NCBI RefSeq assembly: GCF_030552475.1
Contig: NZ_JAUPED010000003.1
Coordinates: forward strand, 1-64,000
Origin: Mariniflexile sp. AS56
GTDB taxonomy: Bacteria; Bacteroidota; Bacteroidia; Flavobacteriales; Flavobacteriaceae
DNA length: 64,000 nt
Direction of reading: 5' to 3'
Below, in pieces: positions 42,686 to 53,000 of the stretch (position 1 is the stretch's first letter; every line of letters begins with the position of its first letter). The notes under the pieces are model-generated. The model was not told the origin of the DNA, did not search any database, and saw only the letters and a list, made by a program, of their open reading frames with translations. Position numbers and translations under genes: made by a program.

Positions 42686-43558
42686 TTATTTTGTGGCATC
42701 TGCAAGTTTCTTAGTATCTACGTATTGCTGAAAGCTTATCACTTTCCCGTCTTTCAAAGTCCATAAGTGAGCTACTTGGGCGTTGTAAGTTTTGCCTGTT
42801 TTTTTAACTTTTGCATCATATCTTAATGTGGCTAGTACTTTATTTTCAGACATGTCATGAAGGTGAATGTCGATTAATTTAAAATACTCATGGTCTGCGC
42901 CAATACGTGCAAATACACCGTTTAAAACGGCTTCGGGACCTTTGTATGGGTTGCCATCGGCATAAGCATTACCTTCAGCTTCATTCCAAATAACATCGGC
43001 GTCTAATAAGTCTAAAACGGTAGGAATCTCTCCAACAGCAAAAGCGTTGTAGAGGCTATTGATAACCTCTGTGTTTCCGGGAGCCGATGCTATGCCAAGT
43101 TGCTGCATAAACACGGTGCTGTCCATAAAATCTTGTTCCTCTGCAATTTTACCATCTTTCATTTTTACTAAGGTCACACCATCAATATTTACCGTGTTTC
43201 CGGTAGCGGGAATGCCAAAGAAATCGCCTGTGTGGGTGCCTTTAAAATTCCAGTGTTTTACAATGTTGTCGTTTTGTCCAAAAATGTTCACCACAGTAAA
43301 TTTAATATCAGAAAAACCAGTTGTGAAATTTTGATAGTATGCTTTAACAGCTTCAATACCTACCACGTTTTCAGGATGTGATATCAGTGTAATGTCATTC
43401 GTAAAATGAGTGTTATTTATAAGGTCTAAATTGGCATCATTAATTACTTTATCCCAAGTTTCGGAATACATTTTAATGTCTTTTTCAAATTTTGAATTAT
43501 TGCAGGATGCCGTAATTACTGCAATGAATAGGAGGCATAATGTTATTGGATTTTTCAT
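42686..43558 (-). CDS. Lipoprotein with two SnoaL-like domains
   Basis: The signal ends at C19 (MKNPITLCLLFIAVITASC). Two NTF2/SnoaL-like alpha+beta domains follow: residues about 25-155 (GIEAVKAYYQNFTTGFSDIKFTVV, then HTGDFFGIPATGNTVNIDG, typical for ester-cyclase-like members) and about 160-290 (NTEVINSLYNAFAVGEIPTVLDLLDADVIWNEAEG). The double architecture with lipid anchor is common in marine Flavobacteriaceae; no reaction is known. It stands apart from the transporter operon by 175 bases. Confidence 0.85.
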   Translation of the reverse strand: MKNPITLCLLFIAVITASCNNSKFEKDIKMYSETWDKVINDANLDLINNTHFTNDITLISHPENVVGIEAVKAYYQNFTTGFSDIKFTVVNIFGQNDNIVKHWNFKGTHTGDFFGIPATGNTVNIDGVTLVKMKDGKIAEEQDFMDSTVFMQQLGIASAPGNTEVINSLYNAFAVGEIPTVLDLLDADVIWNEAEGNAYADGNPYKGPEAVLNGVFARIGADHEYFKLIDIHLHDMSENKVLATLRYDAKVKKTGKTYNAQVAHLWTLKDGKVISFQQYVDTKKLADATK

Positions 43559-43891
43559 GAGGATGTGTTTTAGAGGGTTTTATATATGGAGTGATACACG
43601 AAAGGTTTGTAAATATGTGGTCGCATTTTGAGTTGTACAAAATGTTAGATGCATTGTTTACTAGTAGATTTGTTGAATGGTTGAAAAATATAAAAGAGTA
43701 ATTTTTCATGAAGTCTTTTTATTAAAATTGATTTAACTAAAAAAAGACTTAGGGGAATGCACTATAATATTAAACAAAATATTAAATTTTAACAAATATT
43801 TTGTGTTATAATTAGTAAGAAGGGTGTTTAAATAAAAAATGCTTAACATATGTTAAGCATTTTTTATAATAACTAAGATTTAATTCGGAAT
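43559..43891. other. Intergenic region between SnoaL-like gene and lysA
   Basis: 333 AT-rich bases holding the leftward promoter region of the SnoaL-like gene, an AAGTCTTTTT/AAAAAGACTT inverted repeat with a 20-base loop (43711-43750), and the lysA terminator (43834-43865). No credible ORF. Confidence 0.45.
43834..43865 (-). terminator. lysA terminator, 14-bp perfect stem
   Basis: AAAAAATGCTTAAC (43834-43847) and GTTAAGCATTTTTT (43852-43865) are perfect complements with an ATAT loop, 26 bases beyond the lysA stop. Confidence 0.85.
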
Positions 43892-45127
43892 TTATTTAAC
43901 CAATTCCTTTGCTTTTTTAGTAGTGAAATCTACTTCAATTTGGTTGTTTATAATATCATCAAAGGTTTCTCTTTTTCTTATTAAGTGGGCTTTGTTATTG
44001 TACCATAAAACTTCTGCAGGTCTAAACCTAGAGTTGTAGTTGCTCGCCATAGAGAAGCAATAAGCACCTGCATTTTTAAAGCATAATACATCATTCTCAT
44101 TAATCTCATTAATACGGCGGTTATTACCAAAAGTATCTGTTTCACAAATGTAACCTACCACGGTGTAGAAACGCTCACGCCCTTGTGGGTTTGAAATGTT
44201 TACAATATCATGATGCGACCCATAAAGCATCGGGCGTATTAAATGGTTAAAACCAGAATCTACTTGAGCAAATACGGTTGAGGTTGTTTGCTTAATGGCA
44301 TTTACTTTAGTTAAAAAGCTTCCAGATTCGCTCACTAAAAACTTACCTGGCTCGAAAGCAAGGGTTAAATCTTTACCGTACTCTTTACAGAAATCATTGA
44401 ATTTTTTAGATAATTTTTCGCCTAATTCTTCAATATTCGTTTCAATATCACCTTGTTTGTAAGGGACTTTAAAACCAGAACCAAAATCAATAAAATCTAA
44501 ATTTTTAAATTGTTTTGCGGTTTCAAATAATATTTCACTCGCATATAAAAACACTTCAATATCTAAAATATCACTACCTGTATGCATGTGTATACCATTA
44601 ATAGTCATTTTAGTATTTTCAACAATACGTAAAATGTGTGGTATTTGGTGAATAGAGATTCCGAATTTAGAATCGATATGTCCTACGGAAATGTTTGCGT
44701 TTCCTCCAGCCATAACATGCGGGTTGATACGAATACAAACCGGTGTTTTTGGGTGTTTAGTTCCAAATTGTTCTAAAATGGAAAGGTTATCAATATTAAT
44801 TTTAACCCCAAGTTTTGCTGCTTCTTCAATTTCATTTAAAGATACACCATTAGGCGTAAAAATAATTTGTTCTGGTAAAAAACCAGCAGCTAAACCTAAT
44901 TGCACTTCTTGTATAGAAACGGTGTCTATTCCAGAACCTAACGAGTTAAAAAGTTTTAGTATAGATATATTAGATAATGCCTTAACAGCATAATTTAGTT
45001 TAAGATGTTTTACGTTTTTAAAAGCATTCGTAAGTCTTTTGTATTGACTTTCAATCTTTTCGGCATCATAAACATAAACCGGACTCCCAAAATCCTGTGC
45101 AATTTTCAGCAATTGATTTTCTAACAT
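43892..45127 (-). CDS. lysA: Diaminopimelate decarboxylase
   Basis: A fold-type III PLP enzyme that decarboxylates meso-diaminopimelate to lysine. The PLP lysine is K49 in NYAVKALSN; HIDSKFGI and the glycine-rich phosphate loop in IDFGSGFKVPY follow; the catalytic cysteine region is CETDTFG near residue 336. It is 411 residues, normal size. It is divergent from sucC with about 200 bases between, and ends at a strong terminator. Confidence 0.95.
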   Translation of the reverse strand: MLENQLLKIAQDFGSPVYVYDAEKIESQYKRLTNAFKNVKHLKLNYAVKALSNISILKLFNSLGSGIDTVSIQEVQLGLAAGFLPEQIIFTPNGVSLNEIEEAAKLGVKINIDNLSILEQFGTKHPKTPVCIRINPHVMAGGNANISVGHIDSKFGISIHQIPHILRIVENTKMTINGIHMHTGSDILDIEVFLYASEILFETAKQFKNLDFIDFGSGFKVPYKQGDIETNIEELGEKLSKKFNDFCKEYGKDLTLAFEPGKFLVSESGSFLTKVNAIKQTTSTVFAQVDSGFNHLIRPMLYGSHHDIVNISNPQGRERFYTVVGYICETDTFGNNRRINEINENDVLCFKNAGAYCFSMASNYNSRFRPAEVLWYNNKAHLIRKRETFDDIINNQIEVDFTTKKAKELVK

Positions 45128-45292
45128 AATGTATAATTTTCGTCAAAGATATTTCTTTAGAAGAAATAAAAAAGAAATAAATAAAAAATTAAACAAATTA
45201 AACAAAATGTTAATTATTTAACAAATAAAAAAACTTTATTTCTTTATAGATGTTTTAGTAATTAAATATTAGGGTAAGTTATCACTATTATT

Positions 45293-45300
45293 TACATTTG
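45293..45300 (+). promoter_or_regulatory. -7 box TACATTTG of sucC
   Basis: An exact TAnnTTTG match 25 bases before the sucC ATG. No clear -33 element. Confidence 0.42.
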
Positions 45301-45325
45301 CGCATCTTAAACTATTTAGCAAATT

Positions 45326-46519
45326 ATGAATTTACACGAATATCAAGGTAAAGAAATATTAAGCAGCTTTGGAGTACGTATCCAACGTGGTATTGTGGCT
45401 CAAAATGCACAAGAGGCAGTAACAGCAGCAAAACAACTAACAGCAGAAACTGGTACAAGTTGGTATGTTGTTAAAGCACAAGTTCATGCTGGTGGGCGTG
45501 GTAAAGGTGGCGGCGTTAAACTTGCTAAAAACCTTAAAGAAGTAGAAGAAGTTGCAGGAAGCATTATTGGGATGAACCTAGTAACACCTCAAACATCTGC
45601 TGCTGGTAAAAAAGTACACCAAGTTTTAGTTGCAGAGGATGTGTATTATCCAGGTGAAACTGAAACAAGTGAGTTTTACATGTCTGTACTTTTAAATAGA
45701 GGAACAGGACGTAACATGATCATGTATTCTACCGAAGGTGGTATGGATATTGAAACGGTTGCTGAAGAAACACCTCATTTAATCTTTACTGAAGAAATTG
45801 ACCCTGCTGTTGGTATTTTACCATTCCAAGCAAGACGTATTGCTTTTAATTTAGGATTGTCTGGTAACGCTTTTAAGGAAATGACAAAGTTTGTTACTAA
45901 TCTTTATACAGCTTACGTAAAATCTGATTCTTCTTTATTTGAAATCAATCCGGTTTTAAAAACAAGTGATAATAAAATTTTAGCTGTTGATGCTAAAGTA
46001 ACTATAGATGATAATTCACTTTTTAGACATAAAAACTATGTTGATTTACGTGATGTACGTGAAGAAAGTGCTATTGAAGTAGAAGCAGGAGAACTAGGTT
46101 TAAATTATGTTGATTTAGACGGAAATGTGGGATGTATGGTTAACGGAGCTGGTTTAGCAATGGCAACTATGGATTTAATTAAGCATTCAGGTGGTGAGCC
46201 AGCTAACTTTTTAGATGTTGGTGGTACTGCAGATGCTGCACGTGTTGAAGCTGCATTTAAAATTATTTTAAAAGATCCAGCTGTAAAAGCAATCTTGATT
46301 AATATTTTTGGAGGTATTGTACGTTGTGACCGTGTGGCACAAGGTGTTATTGATGCTTATAAAAACATGGGAACTATTAACGTGCCAATTATTGTACGTT
46401 TACAAGGAACCAATGCAGATATCGCTAAAAAACTAATTGACGATTCAGGACTTGATGTAATGAGCGCAACAGAATTCCAAGAAGCTGCAGATAAAGTACA
46501 ACAAGTATTAGCTTCATAA
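45326..46519 (+). CDS. sucC: Succinate-CoA ligase (ADP-forming), beta subunit
   Basis: The TCA-cycle enzyme subunit making ATP or GTP from succinyl-CoA. The N-terminal ATP-grasp domain starts MNLHEYQGKEILSSFGV and has HAGGRGKGGGVKLAKN as the nucleotide loop; the C-terminal ligase-CoA domain has GCMVNGAGLAMATMD and NIFGGIVRCDRVAQGV. 397 residues as usual. The alpha subunit gene sucD is not beside it, as is common in Flavobacteriia. It ends at a terminator 30 bases on. Confidence 0.97.
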   Translation: MNLHEYQGKEILSSFGVRIQRGIVAQNAQEAVTAAKQLTAETGTSWYVVKAQVHAGGRGKGGGVKLAKNLKEVEEVAGSIIGMNLVTPQTSAAGKKVHQVLVAEDVYYPGETETSEFYMSVLLNRGTGRNMIMYSTEGGMDIETVAEETPHLIFTEEIDPAVGILPFQARRIAFNLGLSGNAFKEMTKFVTNLYTAYVKSDSSLFEINPVLKTSDNKILAVDAKVTIDDNSLFRHKNYVDLRDVREESAIEVEAGELGLNYVDLDGNVGCMVNGAGLAMATMDLIKHSGGEPANFLDVGGTADAARVEAAFKIILKDPAVKAILINIFGGIVRCDRVAQGVIDAYKNMGTINVPIIVRLQGTNADIAKKLIDDSGLDVMSATEFQEAADKVQQVLAS

Positions 46520-46549
46520 ATTACTGTAAAAACAGAAATTTAAATATAA

Positions 46550-46584
46550 AAAAAAAGAGCAACATTAATGGTTGCTCTTTTTTT
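46550..46584. terminator. Bidirectional terminator between sucC and the DUF1456 gene
   Basis: AAAAAAAGAGCAAC (46550-46563) and GTTGCTCTTTTTTT (46571-46584) are perfect complements. The stop codon of the DUF1456 gene lies in the loop, so that gene's last codons form one arm. Confidence 0.85.
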
Positions 46585-46921
46585 GTGGTTTAGGTTTATT
46601 GAAATTTTTATTATTGTCAGGTTTCTTAGAACCTGTATACGGTTTTTTATCAGAGGTTTGGTCTTTTGAACTTTGAGGTTTAGCCGCTTTTGATTTTTTA
46701 TCCGGCATCGGTCCTCTTAAATGAATAACCAAGCCGTTTAAAAAGTTTCTTAATATTTGGTCGCCACACTCCATATACTTCGGGTGGTCTTCACTTCTAA
46801 ATAAAGCGCCTAATTCGCTTTTAGAAATTCTGAAGTCTACAAGCTCTAAAATCTTTACAATATCATCATCTCTAAGCTTTAAGGCAACACGTAGTTTTTT
46901 TAATGTATCGTTGTTTGTCAT
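46565..46921 (-). CDS. DUF1456 (YehS-like) protein
   Basis: The N-terminal 70 residues (NDTLKKLRVALKLRDDDIVKILEL, then ISKSELGALFRSEDHPKYMECGDQILRNFLNGL) are one DUF1456 unit; E. coli YehS has two. A lysine- and proline-rich basic tail of about 45 residues replaces the second unit, which suggests nucleic-acid or ribosome contact, an inference. Function of the family is unknown. Convergent with sucC; its stop codon sits in the loop of the shared terminator. Confidence 0.88.
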   Translation of the reverse strand: MTNNDTLKKLRVALKLRDDDIVKILELVDFRISKSELGALFRSEDHPKYMECGDQILRNFLNGLVIHLRGPMPDKKSKAAKPQSSKDQTSDKKPYTGSKKPDNNKNFNKPKPQKKSNH

Positions 46922-47294
46922 AGTAGTAATTTTTAATTTAAATACGGGGTACCGTTTATCGATAATGCATTTAAGAGGTTGCTAAACTAGCGTTTTCGTA
47001 ATTTTTGGTAAAGATACCCTAAATATTTATTTTGCTTCGGTTAATTTGGGATAATTTTTATTCGCGTAAATAGCTTTAAATCAGTTGTTTATGTTGATTG
47101 TGTTTTTGTTGAAAATATAAAATTTAGTATTGAAAAATCATCTTTTTTTTAAATTCAATGTCTATTTTATTGATGAAACAAATAAAATTCACGACCAACT
47201 GCGCTAGTGTTTTCGATAAGTTACATAATATCCACGATTATTAAATTACTCTAGTGTGTATCTTTATGTTATAGTTTAATTAATCCCCTAGAAC
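46922..47294. other. Intergenic region between DUF1456 and TerB-like genes
   Basis: 373 AT-rich bases between divergent genes. I see no reading frame, no strong hairpin and no exact -7 box close to either start, so the promoters here are undefined. Confidence 0.4.
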
Positions 47295-47705
47295 ATGATT
47301 AATAGAGTAGAAAAATTAAGTCTTCTTTCCGAAATGATAGCCTTCGCGAAGTATGACAAGGACATAAAACATATAGAATATAACTTTTTACTAGGTGTGG
47401 CGAAGCAGTTAGAGATTTCGCGTGAAGATTTTGATTATTTAATTGATAATCCTATAAATTATATTCATTTAAAGTCTCATAGTGAACGTATTGTTCAATT
47501 TCACAGATTGGTATTATTAATGAATATTGATGGTGATAATGGCGATAATAATTCCAAAAACGTGATCAAGTTGTATAACTTTGGTCTGCGAATGGGTTTG
47601 AGCCATGAATCTATTACAAAAGTACTATACTTAATGGATAGTTTTCCTAATAAAATAGTGCCACCAGACGTATTAATAGATATTTTTAAAACACAATATA
47701 ATTAA
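47295..47705 (+). CDS. TerB-like helical protein
   Basis: 136 residues, all helical, with a TerB-type arrangement: KLSLLSEMIAFAKYDKDIKHIEYNFLLGVAKQLEIS matches the EF-hand-like first helices of tellurite-resistance TerB domains (acidic residues around 19-24), and a second helical pair follows. Flavobacterial homologues sit beside uvrB and are often mislabelled excinuclease subunit B because of that. Function unknown. It converges with uvrB. Confidence 0.78.
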   Translation: MINRVEKLSLLSEMIAFAKYDKDIKHIEYNFLLGVAKQLEISREDFDYLIDNPINYIHLKSHSERIVQFHRLVLLMNIDGDNGDNNSKNVIKLYNFGLRMGLSHESITKVLYLMDSFPNKIVPPDVLIDIFKTQYN

Positions 47706-47762
47706 ATAGAACTGCTAAGTTTTAATTATTAGCGTGTTTTAATAATTTGACCTACATAGGTT

Positions 47763-47800
47763 ATGGAAAAGCTAAAAGTTTACACTTTTAGCTTTTCCAT
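47763..47800. terminator. Terminator formed by the last codons of uvrB
   Basis: ATGGAAAAGCTAAAAGT and its complement (arms 47763-47779 and 47784-47800) form a 17-bp hairpin. The right arm is the coding sequence for the last residues of UvrB; the left arm lies beyond the stop. It works for both converging genes. Confidence 0.75.
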
Positions 47801-49783
47801 TTTTGTTTGGTAGGCCTTAATTTCGTCGCGTAATTTTGCTGCTACAATAAAGTCTAATGCTTTTGCAGCTTCCTCCATTAATTTACGTTTGTCTCGAATT
47901 TTCTTTTCTAATTCAGGTTTCGTTAAATAAGCACTTTCTGGTTCTGCCGCTTTTGCAGCTTCCAATTCATAACTATAACTACTCACAGAGTTTTTTGTAA
48001 GTGCGTTGTCTAAACTTTTATTTAAGGCTTTTGGTTTTTGGTTGTGTTTGGTGTTGTATGCTATTTGTTTTTCACGTCTGTAATTCGTTTCGTCTATAGT
48101 TTGCTGCATGCTTTTCGTAATTTTATCAGCATACATAATGGCCTTACCATTTAGGTTTCTAGCAGCTCTACCAACCGTTTGGGTAAGTGAACGTGCAGAA
48201 CGTAAAAAACCTTCTTTATCAGCATCTAAAATGGCTACTAAAGAGACTTCTGGTAAATCTAAACCTTCTCGTAATAAATTTACGCCCACTAGAACGTCAA
48301 ACAAACCTTTTCGTAAATCTTGCATGATTTCTACGCGTTCCAAAGTATCGACATCACTATGTATATAACGGCAACGAATTTGAATTCTGTCGAGGTACTT
48401 CGTTAGTTCTTCTGCCATACGTTTGGTAAGTGTGGTAACCAAAGTGCGTTCATCTTTTTCAACACGTTGTTGAATTTCTTCAATTAAATCATCAATCTGG
48501 TTTAAACTAGGTCGAATCTCAATAATAGGATCTAGTAAACCTGTGGGTCTAATCACTTGTTCCACATACACACCGTCAGATTTTTTTAATTCATAATCAG
48601 CAGGTGTGGCACTTACATATATAACTTGGTTTTGTATGGCTTCAAATTCTTCAAACTTTAAGGGTCTGTTGTCCATGGCTGCTGGCAGTCTAAAACCGTA
48701 TTCTACCAAATTCTCTTTTCGGCTTCTATCACCACCATACATCGCGTGAACTTGCGAAATAGTAACGTGACTTTCATCGACCACCATTAAATAATCATCT
48801 GGGAAATAATCTAGTAAACAGAAGGGGCGCGTACCAGGTAAACGCCTGTCTAAATAACGCGAGTAGTTCTCAATACCAGAGCAATAACCTAATTCGCGAA
48901 TCATTTCTAAATCGAATTCGGTACGTTCTTTTAAACGTTTTGCTTCTAAATGTTTACCTATTTCTTTAAAGTAGTCGTGTTGTTTAACTAAATCGTCTTG
49001 AATTTCTTTTATGGCACCTTGTAACACATCGGGTGAGGTTACAAACATGTTTGCAGGGTAAATAGTAAGGATCTCGTATTTTTCAACGACTTGATTGGTT
49101 TGAATGTTGAAGGATTCCATATCTTCAATTTCATCTCCAAAAAAGTGAATTCTAAAGGCGTCATCGGCGTAACTTGGAAAAATATCAACAGTGTCTCCTT
49201 TTATTCTGAAGTTACCATGGTTGAATTCGCCTTCGGTACGTGAGTACAAACTTTGTACTAATTGATGTAGTAATTTGGTTCTAGAAATAACTTGATCTCG
49301 TTCGAGAGTGATTACATTTTTTTGAAATTCAACAGGATTTCCAATACCGTAAATACATGAAACCGATGCGACCACTAATACATCGCGACGTCCAGAAAGT
49401 AGGGAAGAGGTGGCGCTTAAACGCATCTTCTCAATTTCTTCGTTTATAGATAAATCTTTTTCTATAAAAACGCCCGATACAGGAATGTAAGCTTCCGGTT
49501 GGTAATAGTCGTAATACGACACGAAATACTCCACCGCATTATTTGGAAAAAATTGTTTGAATTCTGAATATAATTGTGCCGCCAAGGTTTTATTATGCGC
49601 TAAAACTAAGGTGGGTTTTTGTACTTCTTGTATAACGTTGGCTACCGTAAAGGTTTTACCCGAACCGGTGACACCAAGCAGGGTTTGGTATTTTTCGTTG
49701 GCATCGATTCCTGAAACGAGTTGTTTTATCGCTTGAGGTTGGTCGCCGGTGGGACTGAATTCGGATTCTATTTTAAACTTCAT
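47780..49783 (-). CDS. uvrB: UvrABC system subunit B
   Basis: The damage-verifying helicase-like subunit of nucleotide excision repair. Walker A is GVTGSGKTF at about 38-46; the beta-hairpin that inserts between strands is in VSYYDYYQPEAYIP; helicase motif V/VI is in GVNLLREGLDLPEVSLV and QTVGRAARN. The C-terminal UVR domain (EKKIRDKRKLMEEAAKALDF) contacts UvrC. 667 residues, normal. I see no LexA-like box in the 300 bases upstream. Confidence 0.97.
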   Translation of the reverse strand: MKFKIESEFSPTGDQPQAIKQLVSGIDANEKYQTLLGVTGSGKTFTVANVIQEVQKPTLVLAHNKTLAAQLYSEFKQFFPNNAVEYFVSYYDYYQPEAYIPVSGVFIEKDLSINEEIEKMRLSATSSLLSGRRDVLVVASVSCIYGIGNPVEFQKNVITLERDQVISRTKLLHQLVQSLYSRTEGEFNHGNFRIKGDTVDIFPSYADDAFRIHFFGDEIEDMESFNIQTNQVVEKYEILTIYPANMFVTSPDVLQGAIKEIQDDLVKQHDYFKEIGKHLEAKRLKERTEFDLEMIRELGYCSGIENYSRYLDRRLPGTRPFCLLDYFPDDYLMVVDESHVTISQVHAMYGGDRSRKENLVEYGFRLPAAMDNRPLKFEEFEAIQNQVIYVSATPADYELKKSDGVYVEQVIRPTGLLDPIIEIRPSLNQIDDLIEEIQQRVEKDERTLVTTLTKRMAEELTKYLDRIQIRCRYIHSDVDTLERVEIMQDLRKGLFDVLVGVNLLREGLDLPEVSLVAILDADKEGFLRSARSLTQTVGRAARNLNGKAIMYADKITKSMQQTIDETNYRREKQIAYNTKHNQKPKALNKSLDNALTKNSVSSYSYELEAAKAAEPESAYLTKPELEKKIRDKRKLMEEAAKALDFIVAAKLRDEIKAYQTKMEKLKV

Positions 49784-50083
49784 AATGCTTTGAAATACTT
49801 AAAAGTACTAGAATGGACTAAATTACTTAAAGTTGTTGGGATTATAAATTTTAGAAAAGACTTTTTAGAAATCTCCTTTTTTGATGACACAGAATAACCC
49901 CTTGAAATTGTGGTCGCTGATGGGCTGCGTTAGGGGTTGTAGTGGCATCCTTTTTAAAACGTAATAGTTACCGTTTTTGGTAGAAGTAAATTTTTTTGAT
50001 TGCCACGTACTTCACCCAGGTTATTACCTTTTAAAAAGATACAACGGAAAACCCGACCCGCAGGGTAACGCCCAAATATTAAT
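49784..50083. other. Intergenic region upstream of uvrB
   Basis: 300 bases holding the uvrB promoter region and a large imperfect inverted repeat (49936-50045), followed by AACCCGACCCGCAGGGTAACG, of the type dispersed between genes in Flavobacteriaceae. Confidence 0.45.
49936..50045. repeat. Large imperfect inverted repeat
   Basis: The right arm 50019-50045 (GGTTATTAC, then TTTTAAAAAGATACAAC) pairs with 49936-49972 (GTTGTA, ATC, TTTTTAAAA, GTAATA, ACC) with one mismatch and three short bulges on the left. About 46 bases lie between. GTGGCA in the left bulge can also pair with TGCCAC at 50001-50006. It could be a dispersed intergenic repeat or a structured 3' RNA of the giant gene. Confidence 0.45.
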
Positions 50084-53000
50084 TTATCGTTTTAAAGTAA
50101 AGTGCCCCATGTGGGTTCTGCCATCTTCTAAAAATACTTTAAACCAATAATCGTCTGTGGGTAATATGTTGCCGTTTATGGTGCCGTCCCACCCATTGGA
50201 AGCTGGGTTTAGTTGCTTTAATAGTTTACCGTAACGGTCGTAAATAAGTATGGATGTGTTTGGTTGTACGATGTTGCTAACTCCAATAAGTTGCCAATAA
50301 TCGTTAAACCCATCGCCGTTTGGTGTGAAATATTTGGCATGACCTATTACAGAAATATCGAGTGTTGCTACGCCGCAAATACTATCTTCAATGTAAATGG
50401 TGTAAAAACCGGGTTTGACGTTGTTGAAGATCGGTTCTGTTTGGTAGTTTATAAATGGAGAACCCACTTCTCTTAATGCAAATTCGTATTCGCCACTGCC
50501 TAAATTTGCGGTGCTTATGGTGACTGAATTGTTTTCTGAAAGGTCTACAATGGTAACAGCATCTGTTGTAATATTCGCTTTTTCTGAGGCATCAACAAAA
50601 ATATCTCTGGATCTGGAACACCCCGTGCCGTCGGTTTTTGTTAGTGTGATGGTGTAGGTTCCTGGAGTTGATACGGTTAAAGTGGATGCGTTTGAAACGA
50701 TGGTGCCTTCTAAGGTCCATTCGTATGAGAATGATTCTATGATGCTAGCTTCTCTTGGATCTAAAAGAACAGAGAAAGTAGGATCGGAGGAGCATACAAT
50801 TTGAGGTGTATCTACGGTGAAATCGGGTAATAGGTTTACTCTTAAATCGATGGCAGTAGTTGCTGTACACGTGGTGTTTATAGGGTTTACAACGCGTACA
50901 TTAATTGTTTGGTTTTCTGAAATTAATGGGTTTGGCAAGGTGGTGCTATTTAGTATGCTGGTGCCCATTTCGTCAATATAATCAAAGAAAATGTCCATAC
51001 CGGTTTGTGAGCCTAAAATATCATTTTTAAAAGTTGAAGTATTAAAAGGGTACACGCCATCGGTATCTTCATCGCCGCCGTCGCCATCACAAACAATTAA
51101 AGGAGCGATGGTGTTTGCAAAAGGGCTTATATCTACAATGAATTTTAAAGTAGTTTCATCATAACACGGGCCGTCTGGTGCTGAAGAGGTATTGTTTGTA
51201 ACACGAATGGTTATGGTTTTGCTAACCGTTAGATACGGGTTTGGCAGCGGACTTGGTAATGAGTTCCCTAAATCGTCAAAATAGGTTACGGTTACATCTG
51301 CAGGGTTTTGTGTTCCTAATACATTACTTTCAATTTGCGAGGTATCAAAAGGGAAGCTGTTGTCATTATCATCATCACATGCTCTCATGTCAGAAAGCGG
51401 GTTCGCTACAGGTAAAGCTTCTACAGTTAATAGAATGTGTGGGCCTAAACCTAAGCAATCGTTAGAAATACTGCTGTCTACTCTCACATAGATATACTGT
51501 GAATTTGGGTAACCTATATTTCGGTAATTAGAAATATCTGTAATTTCGTTGGTTTCAGCTAAGGCATCGGCTTCATTTCTAAAATAACGGGGTGGAAGTG
51601 GATTTTGTCCTGCTGGAATAAAGGTAGAAATACTGGCGTTTGCACTGCTGAAATCGAAAGTAGCGATGCCATCTCTGTCGTTATTATTTGCATTGTCTAG
51701 ACCGTTAGTATCAAGAAAATCATCACATTGATTAAATGTCATTAAGAAGCTTGAAGGAATGGCTGTTGTTGAAACTAATAGTTGTATTTCTGAAACATTT
51801 GCGCAACCTAAATTGTTTTCTATTCGCGCCCAAATAGCGTCTGTATTTATGGTTCTGTTTGTGAATGATGATGGTGTATTGATGTAATCAGGACTTGATA
51901 TATCTCCAGAATTAGCAGCTAGTTGCGTTGTGAAATAAGTGAATGTTTCGTTGGCAGCATTTGCTGAAATTTTAGTATTCGCTTCTGTTAAGTTGAAAGC
52001 ACTAAAACCTAAAGTAGACGTGTCATCATCATCACATTGTACCAAAGTTACTGGGCTATTAACAACAGGGCGCGTTAGTACGGTGAGTGCAACTTCACTT
52101 GAATAAAGACCACAACCATTTCCTGTTAAATTAAGGAAGGCTCTGTATTTATACGTGTTGTAGGTTATAGGTGTGTTTGAAATAATTAGGTTTGCTGTTT
52201 GAGACCCACTGTAAATGACGGTGTTTATTATGGGGTTCCAATTAATTCCATCGGTGCTTACTTCCCATTGAATACTGTCAAATGAGTTTGATACTAAAGA
52301 AATGGTCGTATTTGCAAGTTCGCAAACTTCGGTATCTACGGGTTGTGTGGTAATCGAGATGGGGGCGGATACTAAATAATTGCTATGAGGTTGTGTGTAA
52401 CCATCACTCGCATTGGTAACCCTTCCAGAAGCATCAATAGTCACGGCATTATCGCCTAATAAGGAATCACCATTGGCGTCTGAGAATCCTGCTTCGATAA
52501 CGTCACTACATAAATCACCATCACTATCGAAATCTATATAGCTGTAAAGTGCATCGCCGTCTAGATTGTTTAGGGTATAGCCAATGGTATTACTATCGGG
52601 CGTAGTTTCTGCATTATCATCCCATCCGTTTGTGCCTATAGTAGTGGTTATATTGTCAATAATACCATCAAAATCGCTGTCAGGTAAGCCACTTCCAGAT
52701 TCCTCTAAATCGTAAATACCGTCGTTGTCGCTATCTAAATCATAAAAATCGGGAACGCCGTCTGTATCAGAATCCAGCGGTGTTGTATTGCTAGTATAAA
52801 CATCATCTAAACCATTAAAATCGGCATCGACACCAGATAGGGCTACGAAAGCTCCTGTGTTTTCAATAAAATCGGGGATGCCATCGTTATCACTATCTAA
52901 ATCTAATGAATCGTCAATACCATCCAAATCGGTGTCTTTTTTAAAGCAAGTAACAGATAGTCCGCCTGTAAATATTGAACCTGTGGTTACATTTTCTAGT

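Noticed and set aside
43711-43750. AAGTCTTTTT/AAAAAGACTT inverted repeat
   Set aside because: The 20-base loop and AT-rich arms make a terminator or operator unconvincing; no gene ends there.
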